64,000 nucleotides of DNA from Episyrphus balteatus (taxonomy: Eukaryota > Arthropoda > Insecta > Diptera > Syrphidae), in assembly GCF_945859705.1 (NCBI RefSeq), contig NC_079138.1:9111328-9175327 (forward strand), written 5' to 3'. The translations under genes were made by a program, and so were the position numbers. Under the pieces are notes generated by a model. The model was not told the origin of the DNA and did no database searches. It worked only from the letters and a program-made list of their open reading frames with translations. Every line of letters starts with the position of its first letter. Within the stretch, counting starts at the first letter, position 1. Of the stretch, positions 21,517 through 32,417 are shown piece after piece.

Positions 21517-21532
21517 TTATTTGACTGGATTA

Positions 21533-21952
21533 TAGAAGAGCATGACATTTACTGTTGTGTCGATATTTTCTCCTCGGACCTTGAAAATTTATGGTGGGAT
21601 TACGCAAACTTCTCAACAGGCCGTACCGATATCCGCAGCTGGTCTCCAAGGTGAAGAGTCTCTAGTCGATAGAATAATGTAGGTAAGGGAAGTCGGCAAA
21701 TTAGATCCGTAACTTCGGGATAAGGAATGGCTCTGAAGATTGAGATAGTCGGGCTTGAATTGGAAGCAATAACATGGTTTATGTACTCGTTTTGGGTAAA
21801 TAAAATTTCTTCAATTTTGTTCCCCGGATAGTAGTTTACGTAACCAATTGTGGAATTTTCTTGCTAAAAATCTTAAGATATATAGCAAGGTATGTTCTTT
21901 TGATTTATAACGACTATCAATTAACAATCAATTCAAAACTGGCATGGACTTG

Positions 21953-21994
<42 letters not shown>

Positions 21995-22005
21995 CTAACG
22001 GGTGT

Positions 22006-22044
<39 letters not shown>

Positions 22045-22061
22045 AGTGAAGAAATTCAAGT

Positions 22062-22102
<41 letters not shown>
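21533..22102 (+). rRNA. 28S rRNA fragment up to the R2 site
   Basis: From tagaagagcatgacattt to atgactctcttaag, colinear with 16878-17440 at high identity. Confidence 0.95.
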
Positions 22103-23440
22103 TTAGAAGGGCACCTTTAAAACCAGCCCAAAAATTATCCATCATTAAAGAATATCTAATACCTCGATACATAGACCACTTTCAGCAGCCAAATATCACC
22201 AAAAAAACACTGACAGAGGCTGACAGGAAAATAAGGGTAACACTCAGGAAGATATTACATCTTAATCCTCACTCGCACAGCAGCATGTTCTATGCTCCGA
22301 TCAAAGACGGTGGCCTGGGCATATTCTGTCTGGCGGACAGTATACCACCAATCATTATAAAAAGAATTGACAGATTATGTGCAGCCAATAATTTACTGAA
22401 TGCGACGTTCCATCTATCACAAGCCAGAATTACTTCCATCAAAACCATGATCAAGCCAGGATCTGAAGGAAAAATAGAAATCCAAGCCAAACACACTAGA
22501 CTTCTGCAAGAATCCTTCTCCGGCAACGGTCTTTGGCAGGCAAAGCATTCAACGTCTAGTTCCGCCTACATAACAAATCCGCCAAAATGTTGGTCAGGCG
22601 AGGACTATGTACGTGCCATCTTGTTGAGATACAATCTACTGCCCTGTGCTGGCATCCCGTCAAACCCACCCGATGCCCGCTTCTGCAGAGCTGGATGTCC
22701 GCGACGTGAGACAGTGAGCCACATTCTTCAAAAATGCCCAATTACGCATTCCACCAGAATCGCTCGCCATAACTACGTCATTAAAAAAATCACCACCTTC
22801 GTCGCTCGTCGTGGATGGACATATATGCTCGAACCCAACATCCGCTGTAGTGACGGCATTTTAAAGAAACCCGACTTAATACTAATGAAAAACAACACCC
22901 TCATCATCTCAGATATCGGTGTGAACTGGGAAGGCCCACTAACACTCGACTTCCAGTGGAATAACAAAGTTGCCATCTACAGCACTCCTGCTTTCATCGA
23001 AACCATCCAGCAGCGATTCCCAAATTATAATATCCACATACTGCCTTTAATTTTAGGCGCACGAGGCATCTGGTGTAAGCAAAACAACTTTCTAAAACAT
23101 CACCTCCGTTTACCAAAGATAACCACAAACGACATCATAACAACAACTATCCGTGGTAGCTGTATCTGTCATAAAGACTTCATGAGATATGCATGGAGAA
23201 CAAGGCCTCCACAACAACAACGTCTAAAATAATAGCAACATCATCTATACGATAATTAAATTGAACGAGTCATCCGACGAGTTCCAATTTTGAGGGTACT
23301 ACTGCCACCCAGTAGAAAGAGGATATCAGCGTTAACACCTATCAGTTTATATTTATCATTTGTAATTTATTTTTGTATTTTTTAATGTATAGATCCGAAA
23401 AATAAATGACTGTCCTGGCTGACCAGTCCGAACTTTATTC
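22103..23440 (+). pseudogene. R2 lineage b, 5'-truncated, longest clean ORF
   Basis: Inserted in 28S after ctctcttaag. The frame is open from the junction (about 22102) to a stop at 23230-23232, about 375 codons, coding for the region behind the RT domain (KLSIIKEYLIPRYIDHF, APIKDGGLGIFCL), the Cys/His motif CRAGCPRRETVSHILQKCP, and the restriction-like endonuclease (KKPDLILMKNN, SDIGVNWEGPL, GARGIWCKQNNF). The RT catalytic core is absent through 5' truncation. The 3' UTR hairpins are at 23299-23315 and 23408-23428. Best reference for lineage b in this window. Confidence 0.92.
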
Positions 23441-23497
<57 letters not shown>

Positions 23498-23510
23498 TAC
23501 TGTCCCTATT

Positions 23511-23551
<41 letters not shown>

Positions 23552-23555
23552 TAAT

Positions 23556-23594
<39 letters not shown>

Positions 23595-23860
23595 TGGCAG
23601 TGTAAGGAGACATAAGAGGTGTAGCATAAGTGGGAGATATTTTGGTTTAAATTGATTTATCAACAATGAAATACCACTACTCTTATTGTTTCCTTACTTA
23701 CTTGATTAAATGGAACGTGTATCATTTTCTAGCAATTATACGGATATATTTATATGTCTTATGGTATTAGATCTTGATGCAAGCTTCTAGAACAAAGTAT
23801 CACGAGTTTGTTATATAATTATAAACCTATGAGAAAGAAATTGTAATTTATTTATATACA
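23441..23860 (+). rRNA. 28S rRNA, downstream of R2, R1 site empty
   Basis: tagccaaatg to about ttatttatataca. The R1 target reads through uninterrupted (tgtccctatttactatctagcg), so this is the only copy here with an intact, empty R1 site. It joins an earlier part of 28S at 23861. Confidence 0.95.
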
Positions 23861-24738
23861 AAGTTCAAGGCGAAAGCTGAAAATTTTCAAGTTATAAAAA
23901 AAAATTAAAATTAAAAACATTTTAATAAATCACAAAAATATATATTATATTATTAAAAATAAAAAAATATATATATAAAAAAAATGGCAAATATAAAAAT
24001 AAATATACAAAAGTGTATAACAAAAATATTAAAATTCAAAATTAAAAATACAAAAATATATATTATTATTATATTATTTGAAATAAAAAATACAAAAATA
24101 AATATTTAAAACACTTGATAAATTTTGAACGAAAGGGAATACGGTTCCAATTCCGTAACCTGTTGAGTATCCGTTTGTTATTAAAATGGGCTTTTTGCTC
24201 ATCCTGGCAATAGGAACGACCATAAAGAAGCCGTCGAGAGATATCGAAAGAGTTTTCTTTTCTGTTTTAAAGTCGTACTACCATGGAAGTCTTTCGAAGA
24301 GAGATATGGTAGATGGACTAGAAGAGCATGACATTTACTGTTGTGTCGATATTTTCTCCTCGGACCTTGAAAATTTATGGTGGGATTACGCAAACTTCTC
24401 AACAGGCCGTACCGATATCCGCAGCTGGTCTCCAAGGTGAAGAGTCTCTAGTCGATAGAATAATGTAGGTAAGGGAAGTCGGCAAATTAGATCCGTAACT
24501 TCGGGATAAGGATTGGCTCTGAAGATTGAGATAGTCGGGCTTGAATTGGAAGCAATAACATGGTTTATGTACTCGTTTTGGGTAAATAAAATTTCTTCAA
24601 TTTTGTTCCCCGGATAGTAGTTTACGTAACCAATTGTGGAATTTTCTTGCTAAAAATCTTAAGATATATAGCAAGGTATGTTCTTTTGATTTGTAACGAC
24701 TATCAATTAACAATCAATTCAAAACTGGCATGGACTTG

Positions 24739-24780
<42 letters not shown>

Positions 24781-24791
24781 CTAACGGGTGT

Positions 24792-24830
<39 letters not shown>

Positions 24831-24865
24831 AGTGAAGAAATTCAAGTAAGCGCGGGTAAACGGCG
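23861..24865 (+). rRNA. 28S rRNA central fragment
   Basis: Colinear with 16416-17423 (aagttcaaggcgaaagc to gggtaaacggcg), including a version of the AT-rich gap region. It ends about 20 bases before the R2 site. The order, 28S 3' part followed by 28S middle part, cannot come from a normal tandem repeat. Confidence 0.95.
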
Positions 24866-25172
24866 CACAGTGGTTCCCTCATGGAAAAAACCCAAAAAAG
24901 TGAAACAATTTTCTCAATTTTTTTGATTTGGTTTTTCGATTAACAATATATTTAAATACAGAATGCAATCAATTTTAATTTTTTACATAGCCCTGGTCCC
25001 GAGTATACTTAGCTCTAACTAGATTCTTTAAGATTTTCGAAATTTCGTTCTTTTTTTCTGCAACTTTTGACGATTTTTTTTTAAGAATAGAACGTTTTTT
25101 AAAAAAAAAAAAGTATGTAGTGTTGTTAATGGTATATTTGTCCTTAAGTCTACATTTACCGTTTGTTGAATT
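24866..25172. other. Unassigned sequence left of the copia element
   Basis: AT-rich, no frame. Its last five bases gaatt are the left target duplication of the copia insertion. Confidence 0.5.
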
Positions 25173-25406
25173 TGTGAAATATTATGCAGGTTCCCAAAAG
25201 AAGAATGTTCTTAATAAAAAGAATATTTATAACACAAACAGGAACAATGTTTATTGAGCAAAAGTATTTGATTGAATGAAAAATATTAATTACAAAATTA
25301 ATAAAACATAATTATCAGAAACACTATACATAAATTTAGTACAGTAAATATATCAAAGTAAATAATTATTGTAAACGTATATATTGTTAAAGACCAATAT
25401 TTAACA
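25173..25406 (-). repeat. Copia 3' LTR
   Basis: Read on the minus strand it starts tgttaaatattgg and ends with aatatttcaca. Identical as far as I can see to 29641-29874. Confidence 0.95.
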
Positions 25407-25440
25407 CGCCCTCTCAATACAAACGTTAACAATAAAGAAA

Positions 25441-28400
25441 TTAATTTAGTTTTCTTAATCCAAGTGCTTCAGTACATTTCGAGTGAACTTCACGACTCAA
25501 CGGCTTGGTAAGAATATCTGCAGTCATCTGATCAGTTGGTATATGTTGCAACACAAACATCCCAGCAACAACAGATTCTCGAACAAAGTGATGTTTGATG
25601 TCGATATGTTTAGTGCGTGCATGAAAAACATGATCATTTGCCAAGCACAGTGCACCACGATTATCAACAAAAATTTTAGTTTTAGCAAAGTCCAAAAATC
25701 CAAGCTCCAGCAATATACTTCTCAAGTAAATTGCTTCCTTCGAAGCTTCAGATAAACTTACATATTCAGCCTCTGTAGTGGAAAGGGCCACAGTTCTTTG
25801 TTTTGTTGATTTCCAAGAAATTGCTGCACCACTGAGTAAGAACACATACCCAGTATACGATCGACGATCTATGACACAATTTCCCCAATCAGCATCAGTG
25901 TATCCACATAAGGCTTCTTTCTTTTTTGTATACACAAGCCCAAGACTTGCACTTCCAGCCAGATACCTTAGCACACGTTTCGCTGCTAACCAATGACATT
26001 TATTTGAATTGCAAGTAAATTGTCCCAATCTTGAGACGGTATTTGCAATATCTGGCCTTGTCGCCACAGATAGATACATCAAGGCACCAATAAGCTCTCG
26101 ATACGGAAATGTTTCCTGTGAATCATTAACTGGTAAATTGTCAAAACTTACATTCTTTTCGGAAGGTGTCGTAACTGGATTGCACTTCTCCATTCCATAT
26201 TGTTTGAGAAGACTTAGTGTATATCCCTTTTGACATAGTTCAATTTTTCCAGCTTCTTCTTGATTGATTTCCAGACCGAGACAATATTTCGCCAAACCAA
26301 GATCTTTAATTTCGAAATCTTCTTCCAAAAATTTCTTAAGTTGCGATGATCTTTTGGCATCTTTCGAAGCAACTAATATGTCGTCAACATATATTAGTAC
26401 GAAGATTCTTTCGCCCTCAGAATCATCTTGAAAAAGACACGGCTCATTGACTGTAGGCTTCAATCCAAAACTCAGTAACTTTTCTGTGAGTTTGAGATAC
26501 CATTGACGACCAGCCTGTTTAAGTCCATAAATAGCCTTTTTCAACCTACAAGCATTGCCTCCATTTTGAAAACGGTTCAGCATCTTCTTCGCTTGCTCTC
26601 CAAAGTTTGATTTTTCCCCTTGTTTAGAAATAATTCTTTGCAATATCTCATGCAACATTTCAGGTACTCTCATCGTCACTTCTTCATTTAATGTTGCATT
26701 TAAATATGCCGTCACAACATCAAATTGCCATACTTTTAGGTCAAACTGTGCAGCAAGAGCCAATAGCAAACGTAAAGTTTCTAGTCTTGCAACTGGAGCA
26801 AATGTTTGATGATAGTTAACTCCTTGCTTCTGACTATATCCTTTCGCTACGAGTCGAGCTTTTCGTCTTTCGACCTGACCATCAGAGTTATGTTTGTTGG
26901 TCAAAACCCAACGGCACCCAACGACATCACTTTTCTTGTTGACCTCAACTATTTCCATGGTATCATTTTTGAGCCAACTCATGACTTCGGATTCCATGGC
27001 ATCCTTCCATTCCACGCTTTCGTCACTGCTCATAGCATCAGCGACACTAATCTCAACAACACCAGCGAACTCTTCACTTTCGTTTTCTGTTTCAGCTAGT
27101 ATTTGAAGGTTTTCTTCTTCGGTTTCTTCCTTCGATTCTGTTGTTTGAAAAAGTTTTCTTGGACGCCCTCTGCTTCCAGTGCGAAGTAAACGTGGCCTTC
27201 CAGGAGCTCTTTTAAGATCGGTAAGTGAATTTGGTTCGTTTGATTCAGGTTTTTCTTCAGAAATAATTTCATCTATCAATTGACTCTGCTCTGCCTCAAC
27301 TTGGCTTCGTTCGGGCTTTCCATTTTGCCACAAAATGAACAACTCATCTACTTCAGCAGGACAATCATTCGGAAGTTCTTGTGATTTCTCTTCAACGAAT
27401 TTCAGATCACGACTATGCACAATTTGTCGTTTACTCGGTACCCATACGCGATATCCTTTACTTTCTCGCGGATACCCAACAAAAATTCCTTCAACAGATC
27501 TTGTCGCTAGCTTATCCTTGCCTGGATTTTTGTCCAAAATGTGCACCTTCGAGCCAAATGTCTTAAGGTATTTTAATCGAGGAATCTCTTTATTCCACTT
27601 AGAAAAAGGAATTTCACCATTAAGACCACTAGTAGGACAACGATTTCGTATATGAGTTGCTGTTGCAACTGCTTCGGACCAAAATCCAGCACTCAGACCA
27701 GACTGTATCATCAAGCATCTAGCCATGTCCATGAGGGTTCGGTTCATCCTCTCGGCTAAACCATTTTGTTGTGGAGTATGAGGAATCGTCAACCTTCTCT
27801 TTATGCCTTTATCTGAAAGATATCGATCAAAATTAGCATTACAATACTCACCACCATTATCTGATTGTAGATATTTTATTTTTGCACCAGTTTGCCTTTC
27901 AACATAATTTTGATACATTTTGAATGCATCAAAAACGCCACTTTTTTGTTTCAGAAAGTAAACCTCGCACCATCTAGTACATTCATCTATAAATGTGACA
28001 AAATATTTTGCACCACAGATTGATTCCTTTCGAAATGGACCAACAACATCAGAATGGATTACTTTTAAAATCTCTTCACAAGATTCACGAGATTTTGGAA
28101 ATGGTGTTGCCACCATTTTTCCTTTAAAGCACACATCGCACTCAAGTTTTTCATGGTTTTTCGTATTAATAGCAGGAATTCCACCGATTTGAATCAGCTT
28201 TAAAATGTCTTTGCTGTTCAAATGACCCAACCTTTCATGCCACTTCAACAGTTCGGAGCAATCAGGTCGGACAACCACTTTTGCGCAATTGAGCTCTTCT
28301 CTTACTATGTAAAGATCACCTCTTCTATCGGCAATCATAGAAATTGTACCATCTTTAGCTTGAACAATAGCTAATTCCTTCCCAAACTTGACTTCATGTC

Positions 28401-29529
28401 CCTTATTAGTGAGTCTTGCTACTGAAATTAAATTTGTTCGCAGCTCCGGGACAAATAAAGTGTCCTTGAACTCAATCAAGCGAGGACCTTTATCGCTAGC
28501 CACAGTTATATGCACAATACCTCTGCCTTTGACTTCGGCTGTTGCATTGCTAGCAAGGTTCAGCTTTACCTTAGGTGATTCATGTAAGGATTGAAAAAGA
28601 ACTTCATCACCGCACAAATGAGATGTGCAACCACTATCAAGAATCCATTCCCTATTCGATTTTGCATAGCACATATTACTTTCGTGAGCATTCGTAAGAT
28701 AATTTACAGCAAACGAATCATCAGTATTATGCGCATATTGCTTTGACTTCTTTTTAGGGAATTCAGACTTCTTAGTTTGACACACATTCGCCTTGTGACC
28801 TGTAATACCACATTTAAAACATTTTACCTTTTTATCGAGAGGTTTCTGCGATAATTCTCCAGACCTATGTTGAGTCTTAAACGCACCTCTTGAATTCTTT
28901 ACTGACATTGCAATAACTGCACCCTCAGTTGATTGCTTTCTTGCTTCGCATTCTTCAATAATTTTGACTTTCAATGCTTCAGCAGAAGGAACATCATCGC
29001 GAGATTCGATCGCACATCGGAAATTTTCGAAAGAAGATGGAAGGCTATACAAAAGCATTATTGACAATAAATCACCATTTATGGTCACTTTCATGCTTTC
29101 AAGCTTATCCACCGCATCGAAAAAATTTGCCATATGCTCCCTCACATCACCGCTATCGTCTAGCTTTTGAAGCATTAACTGTTTCAACAGCGATGCTTTC
29201 CTAGCAGGACCCTTTGAAGCGTAAATTGACTCTAACTTGAGCCATACACTTCGTGATGTTTCGCATCCACGAATCTGCTTAAGTTCCAAAGGATGAATGG
29301 ACAAAATCAGGTCAGCTCTGGCCTTTCGATCTTGTTTACACCATTCTTGAACTGCAGCAGGAGGTTCAGTTGGCTTTTCAGATGCCCCCGAGACATATTC
29401 CCACAAATCATTTTTTGTAAGGAGTGCTTCAGCTTGCATGCTCCACGTATCATAATTTTCTTTTGAAAGTAATTCCAGCCTTGAGGAACTATACGTGGGA
29501 ACATTGCCAGCCATTTCAAAAGTATGCAA
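25441..29529 (-). CDS. Copia gag-pol polyprotein, 1362 aa, intact
   Basis: Single frame giving capsid, protease, integrase, reverse transcriptase and RNase H. Order seen: a Gag segment (ENYDTWSMQAEALL), the zinc knuckle CFKCGITGHKANVC at residues 237-250, the protease active site DSG at 298-300 (WILDSGCTSHLCG), the HERLGH pre-integrase zinc motif, integrase with IDECTRW and DNGGEY, RT with YVDD near residue 1047, and RNase H with STTEAEY and a C-terminal HIDIKHHFVRE. No stop or frameshift. The start could be M1 or M6 (MAGNV). The order protease-integrase-RT-RNase H defines Copia. Confidence 0.97.
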   Translation of the reverse strand: MHTFEMAGNVPTYSSSRLELLSKENYDTWSMQAEALLTKNDLWEYVSGASEKPTEPPAAVQEWCKQDRKARADLILSIHPLELKQIRGCETSRSVWLKLESIYASKGPARKASLLKQLMLQKLDDSGDVREHMANFFDAVDKLESMKVTINGDLLSIMLLYSLPSSFENFRCAIESRDDVPSAEALKVKIIEECEARKQSTEGAVIAMSVKNSRGAFKTQHRSGELSQKPLDKKVKCFKCGITGHKANVCQTKKSEFPKKKSKQYAHNTDDSFAVNYLTNAHESNMCYAKSNREWILDSGCTSHLCGDEVLFQSLHESPKVKLNLASNATAEVKGRGIVHITVASDKGPRLIEFKDTLFVPELRTNLISVARLTNKGHEVKFGKELAIVQAKDGTISMIADRRGDLYIVREELNCAKVVVRPDCSELLKWHERLGHLNSKDILKLIQIGGIPAINTKNHEKLECDVCFKGKMVATPFPKSRESCEEILKVIHSDVVGPFRKESICGAKYFVTFIDECTRWCEVYFLKQKSGVFDAFKMYQNYVERQTGAKIKYLQSDNGGEYCNANFDRYLSDKGIKRRLTIPHTPQQNGLAERMNRTLMDMARCLMIQSGLSAGFWSEAVATATHIRNRCPTSGLNGEIPFSKWNKEIPRLKYLKTFGSKVHILDKNPGKDKLATRSVEGIFVGYPRESKGYRVWVPSKRQIVHSRDLKFVEEKSQELPNDCPAEVDELFILWQNGKPERSQVEAEQSQLIDEIISEEKPESNEPNSLTDLKRAPGRPRLLRTGSRGRPRKLFQTTESKEETEEENLQILAETENESEEFAGVVEISVADAMSSDESVEWKDAMESEVMSWLKNDTMEIVEVNKKSDVVGCRWVLTNKHNSDGQVERRKARLVAKGYSQKQGVNYHQTFAPVARLETLRLLLALAAQFDLKVWQFDVVTAYLNATLNEEVTMRVPEMLHEILQRIISKQGEKSNFGEQAKKMLNRFQNGGNACRLKKAIYGLKQAGRQWYLKLTEKLLSFGLKPTVNEPCLFQDDSEGERIFVLIYVDDILVASKDAKRSSQLKKFLEEDFEIKDLGLAKYCLGLEINQEEAGKIELCQKGYTLSLLKQYGMEKCNPVTTPSEKNVSFDNLPVNDSQETFPYRELIGALMYLSVATRPDIANTVSRLGQFTCNSNKCHWLAAKRVLRYLAGSASLGLVYTKKKEALCGYTDADWGNCVIDRRSYTGYVFLLSGAAISWKSTKQRTVALSTTEAEYVSLSEASKEAIYLRSILLELGFLDFAKTKIFVDNRGALCLANDHVFHARTKHIDIKHHFVRESVVAGMFVLQHIPTDQMTADILTKPLSREVHSKCTEALGLRKLN

Positions 29530-29626
29530 ATTTTCAAATCGAATTCAAATAATTGAAAAAATCTTGCACTAAAATTCTTCTATGGGAAATAATCGCTTTA
29601 ATTTTATTTCAATGGAACTCTTGGTC

Positions 29627-29640
29627 CTGGGCCCATAACC
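29627..29640 (-). promoter_or_regulatory. Primer binding site (initiator Met tRNA half)
   Basis: Minus-strand sequence ggttatgggcccag directly abuts the 5' LTR. It is complementary to the anticodon arm of initiator methionine tRNA, the internal-fragment priming known from Drosophila copia. Confidence 0.85.
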
Positions 29641-29874
29641 TGTGAAATATTATGCAGGTTCCCAAAAGAAGAATGTTCTTAATAAAAAGAATATTTATAA
29701 CACAAACAGGAACAATGTTTATTGAGCAAAAGTATTTGATTGAATGAAAAATATTAATTACAAAATTAATAAAACATAATTATCAGAAACACTATACATA
29801 AATTTAGTACAGTAAATATATCAAAGTAAATAATTATTGTAAACGTATATATTGTTAAAGACCAATATTTAACA
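29641..29874 (-). repeat. Copia 5' LTR
   Basis: 234 bp, promoter end of the element on the minus strand; followed on the right by the target duplication gaatt. Confidence 0.95.
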
Positions 29875-29879
29875 GAATT

Positions 29880-32417
29880 TGCTTTTGAATCAGAAAAACC
29901 AGAATATTATATAAAGACACCTCTAGAGCGAGTAGTTTTTACTCTTTGTCAGCCTATAAAAAAAAAAGCTCCACGATGCTCCACGTTCATTTTAGTATTA
30001 ATTTAAAGCTTATGATATATACTATTTATAGTGTTAAAACGAATGACCCATTTTGACCCATTCTCCCGTAAGAGCTTCTTGAGTGTAGCAATGCGTGTCA
30101 CTCAAACAGCACTTGAAATCGGTATTATCGTTTCTAATTTAACGGCTCCGGAAAAATTGTTGTAATCGAGAACGTTGAATTTTTTTTTTTAACTTTTTTA
30201 TTAGACCTTATAGTAATGCAGCCCTATACTCGTTTTTCAGATGCATCGACTTTCCCTGGATTCCGAGATTTTACAAATTTTATGTTTAATTTGACTCGAC
30301 TAGAATTATTTCTCGAATATCGAATTTGAGTGTCATGACTTTAAAAAGACTTTATCTCAAGTTGTAGGTTTTTACACTTTTTATTTGTATGTGTGGCTTT
30401 CATATATTTATAATATCTATCGATTCCAATTTCAATTTTAATTTTATCACGTTTTTCTTAGAAAATAGATTTTTGCCTTTTTCTAAATTTACCTATTGCC
30501 TTTGTTTACCCTACTCAAACTTAAAATTTTAAAAAATCCTTAAAATAAAAATTATCAAAATAAATTTCCTATGACATATTTTTTTTAGAACTCTTAAGCT
30601 TGCCATATAAGCAGGGACGCGTATTCAAAAATACGAAAAAATAAATTTAAGGCTTGGCAACCCTATGCCTTGACAGGATATCGCTAGGCAACCCATGTGC
30701 AATTTATTTCCTTAGACACTACCTTTCAGAAAATATAGCTTTCAACTGGTATAACGAAGTGAATAGGTCGTCCAATGGTGGGAATCTTATAAAAAAGTAG
30801 TTTTCCTATTTTTCAAATATCTCGAAAACTAGATGGCACAGGAACATATGGATTTCAGCGTTTGATAAGGAATTAATTTAGGCAGTTTATTTTATTAGAA
30901 AATTTTGTATTTAAATCCACAGTCTTTACACAAATAATATTCAATGTAATTTTTTAAACTTTTTTTCACAAATTTTGACTTTGGAATCAATTATTTCAAA
31001 AACTATTGATTGAAATGACTTGATTTAAAAATTAAAATTAAGTGCACAATTCTGGCTTTTGAAAAAAGTATCATTTGTTACTGCAAGTGTTGCCGTCGTT
31101 TTTTAATATTTTTTTTTTATTTTGAGTCATTTTTTAGAAAATTGTGTCTGGCAAGGTGTTGCAACCATCAAAACTGTCTGGCTCTTGAGGTAACATCTTT
31201 TCATAGGTCCCCAAATAACATATATAAAATTTAGCTGGTATACTATGACGAAAGTAGGGTCCTAATTTTTGCAAGTTTAGGGGTGTCTGGCAGGGGGAAA
31301 CAACCGTCATAGGTGTCTGGCAATGGACAACTAGACTTCTGAAGTTATCCTTAAGAAAATATAAAAAAATGAAGCGGTATACTTTGACGAAAGTAAGGTC
31401 CTATTTTTTAAACCTTTAGTACCGTTTACCTGCCAAAGCAACCACAACCCAGAACTAAAAAGTCCCTGGTCGTTCTTACCTCTCTGGGGGGTATGCACAG
31501 ACAAACTTTCAGCTGGTATAAAATAACGAAGGTCTGGCCGTCGTGGGCTCTTAGTCTAGTAACTAAATGTCAAAAACGTAAATAAATGCCACCTAACTTT
31601 TTATGACATCTGACCAATCAGAGCCTCTGAATATTCAGATCTTAAGTTCAGGTGGCCTGCCTTGAACGCGGGGAATGAGATTTGTGAATCTGACAGCTGA
31701 AAGGGGGGGGGGTGAAGAGGAGAAATAGTGGAAAAATCTCAGATTTCATGATCTATTTGCGTCTTGAGATTCAAAAAAATGAAAAAAAAATGAATCTGAG
31801 ATTCAAGAATCTGAATCTGGATTTTTATCAAGATTCACGCATACAAACACACGCACTTTCACACACACTCCTCTGTTTGAAATTTGTCTGAACAGTTGTT
31901 GTTGTTGTTTTATTTCTTTTATACCCACAGATTTCGTACACAATTACAAAACTAGATTTCATATTCTATTTGCAGTGGAAAATCTGAGATTTTTAAACGA
32001 AAATCTCAAAAGTCAATAGAAAACGACATAAGATTGAGTATTTTTTAACACACCCACAAGTGAAATATTACTGTAAAAACGCCTGAGGTGAATTTCTGAC
32101 CGCCAAAAAAAATTTTGAATCCTTTTGAGCTTTCGATGCAAAATTATTTTAAGTTAAACTAAAAACTGTTTTTTTTTTTTAAACAATACAAACATTTACC
32201 TACACTTTTGTGGTTTCAAAACTTAAATTAAGTCATATATATTCCCCATTCACGTTTGTGAAACTTTGTGTATTTGGATTTTTTTTTATGCGAAATTATT
32301 TTTAAAGCTAAATTGGAAAATAAATCTAAGTTATACTATAAACTGTTTTTTTTTTTAAACAATACAAACATTTACCTACACTTTTGTGGTTTCAAATATA
32401 AAATAAGTTTAATATAT
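29880..32417. other. Non-coding, repeat-derived sequence
   Basis: No gene seen. Bases 30935-31095 repeat 8270-8385. Between about 31140 and 31520 there are three degenerate units with gtgtctggca and ggtatactatgacgaaagta. Bases 32164-32222 and 32339-32397 are a direct repeat (aacaatacaaacatttacct). Around 31740-32000 several aatctgagatt motifs recur. Confidence 0.5.

Larger units (their letters stand above)
25173..29874 (-). mobile_element. Copia-type LTR retrotransposon, complete
   Basis: A 4702-bp element with 234-bp LTRs, 5-bp target duplication gaatt (25168-25172 and 29875-29879), one long frame, a primer binding site and a purine tract (minus strand, next to the LTR at 25407-25420). The LTRs look identical base for base, so the insertion is recent and clearly younger than the decayed rDNA next to it. 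Confidence 0.97.

Noticed and set aside
25483..29204. Plus-strand frames inside the copia element
   Set aside because: All lie opposite the intact gag-pol frame and have no domain features.
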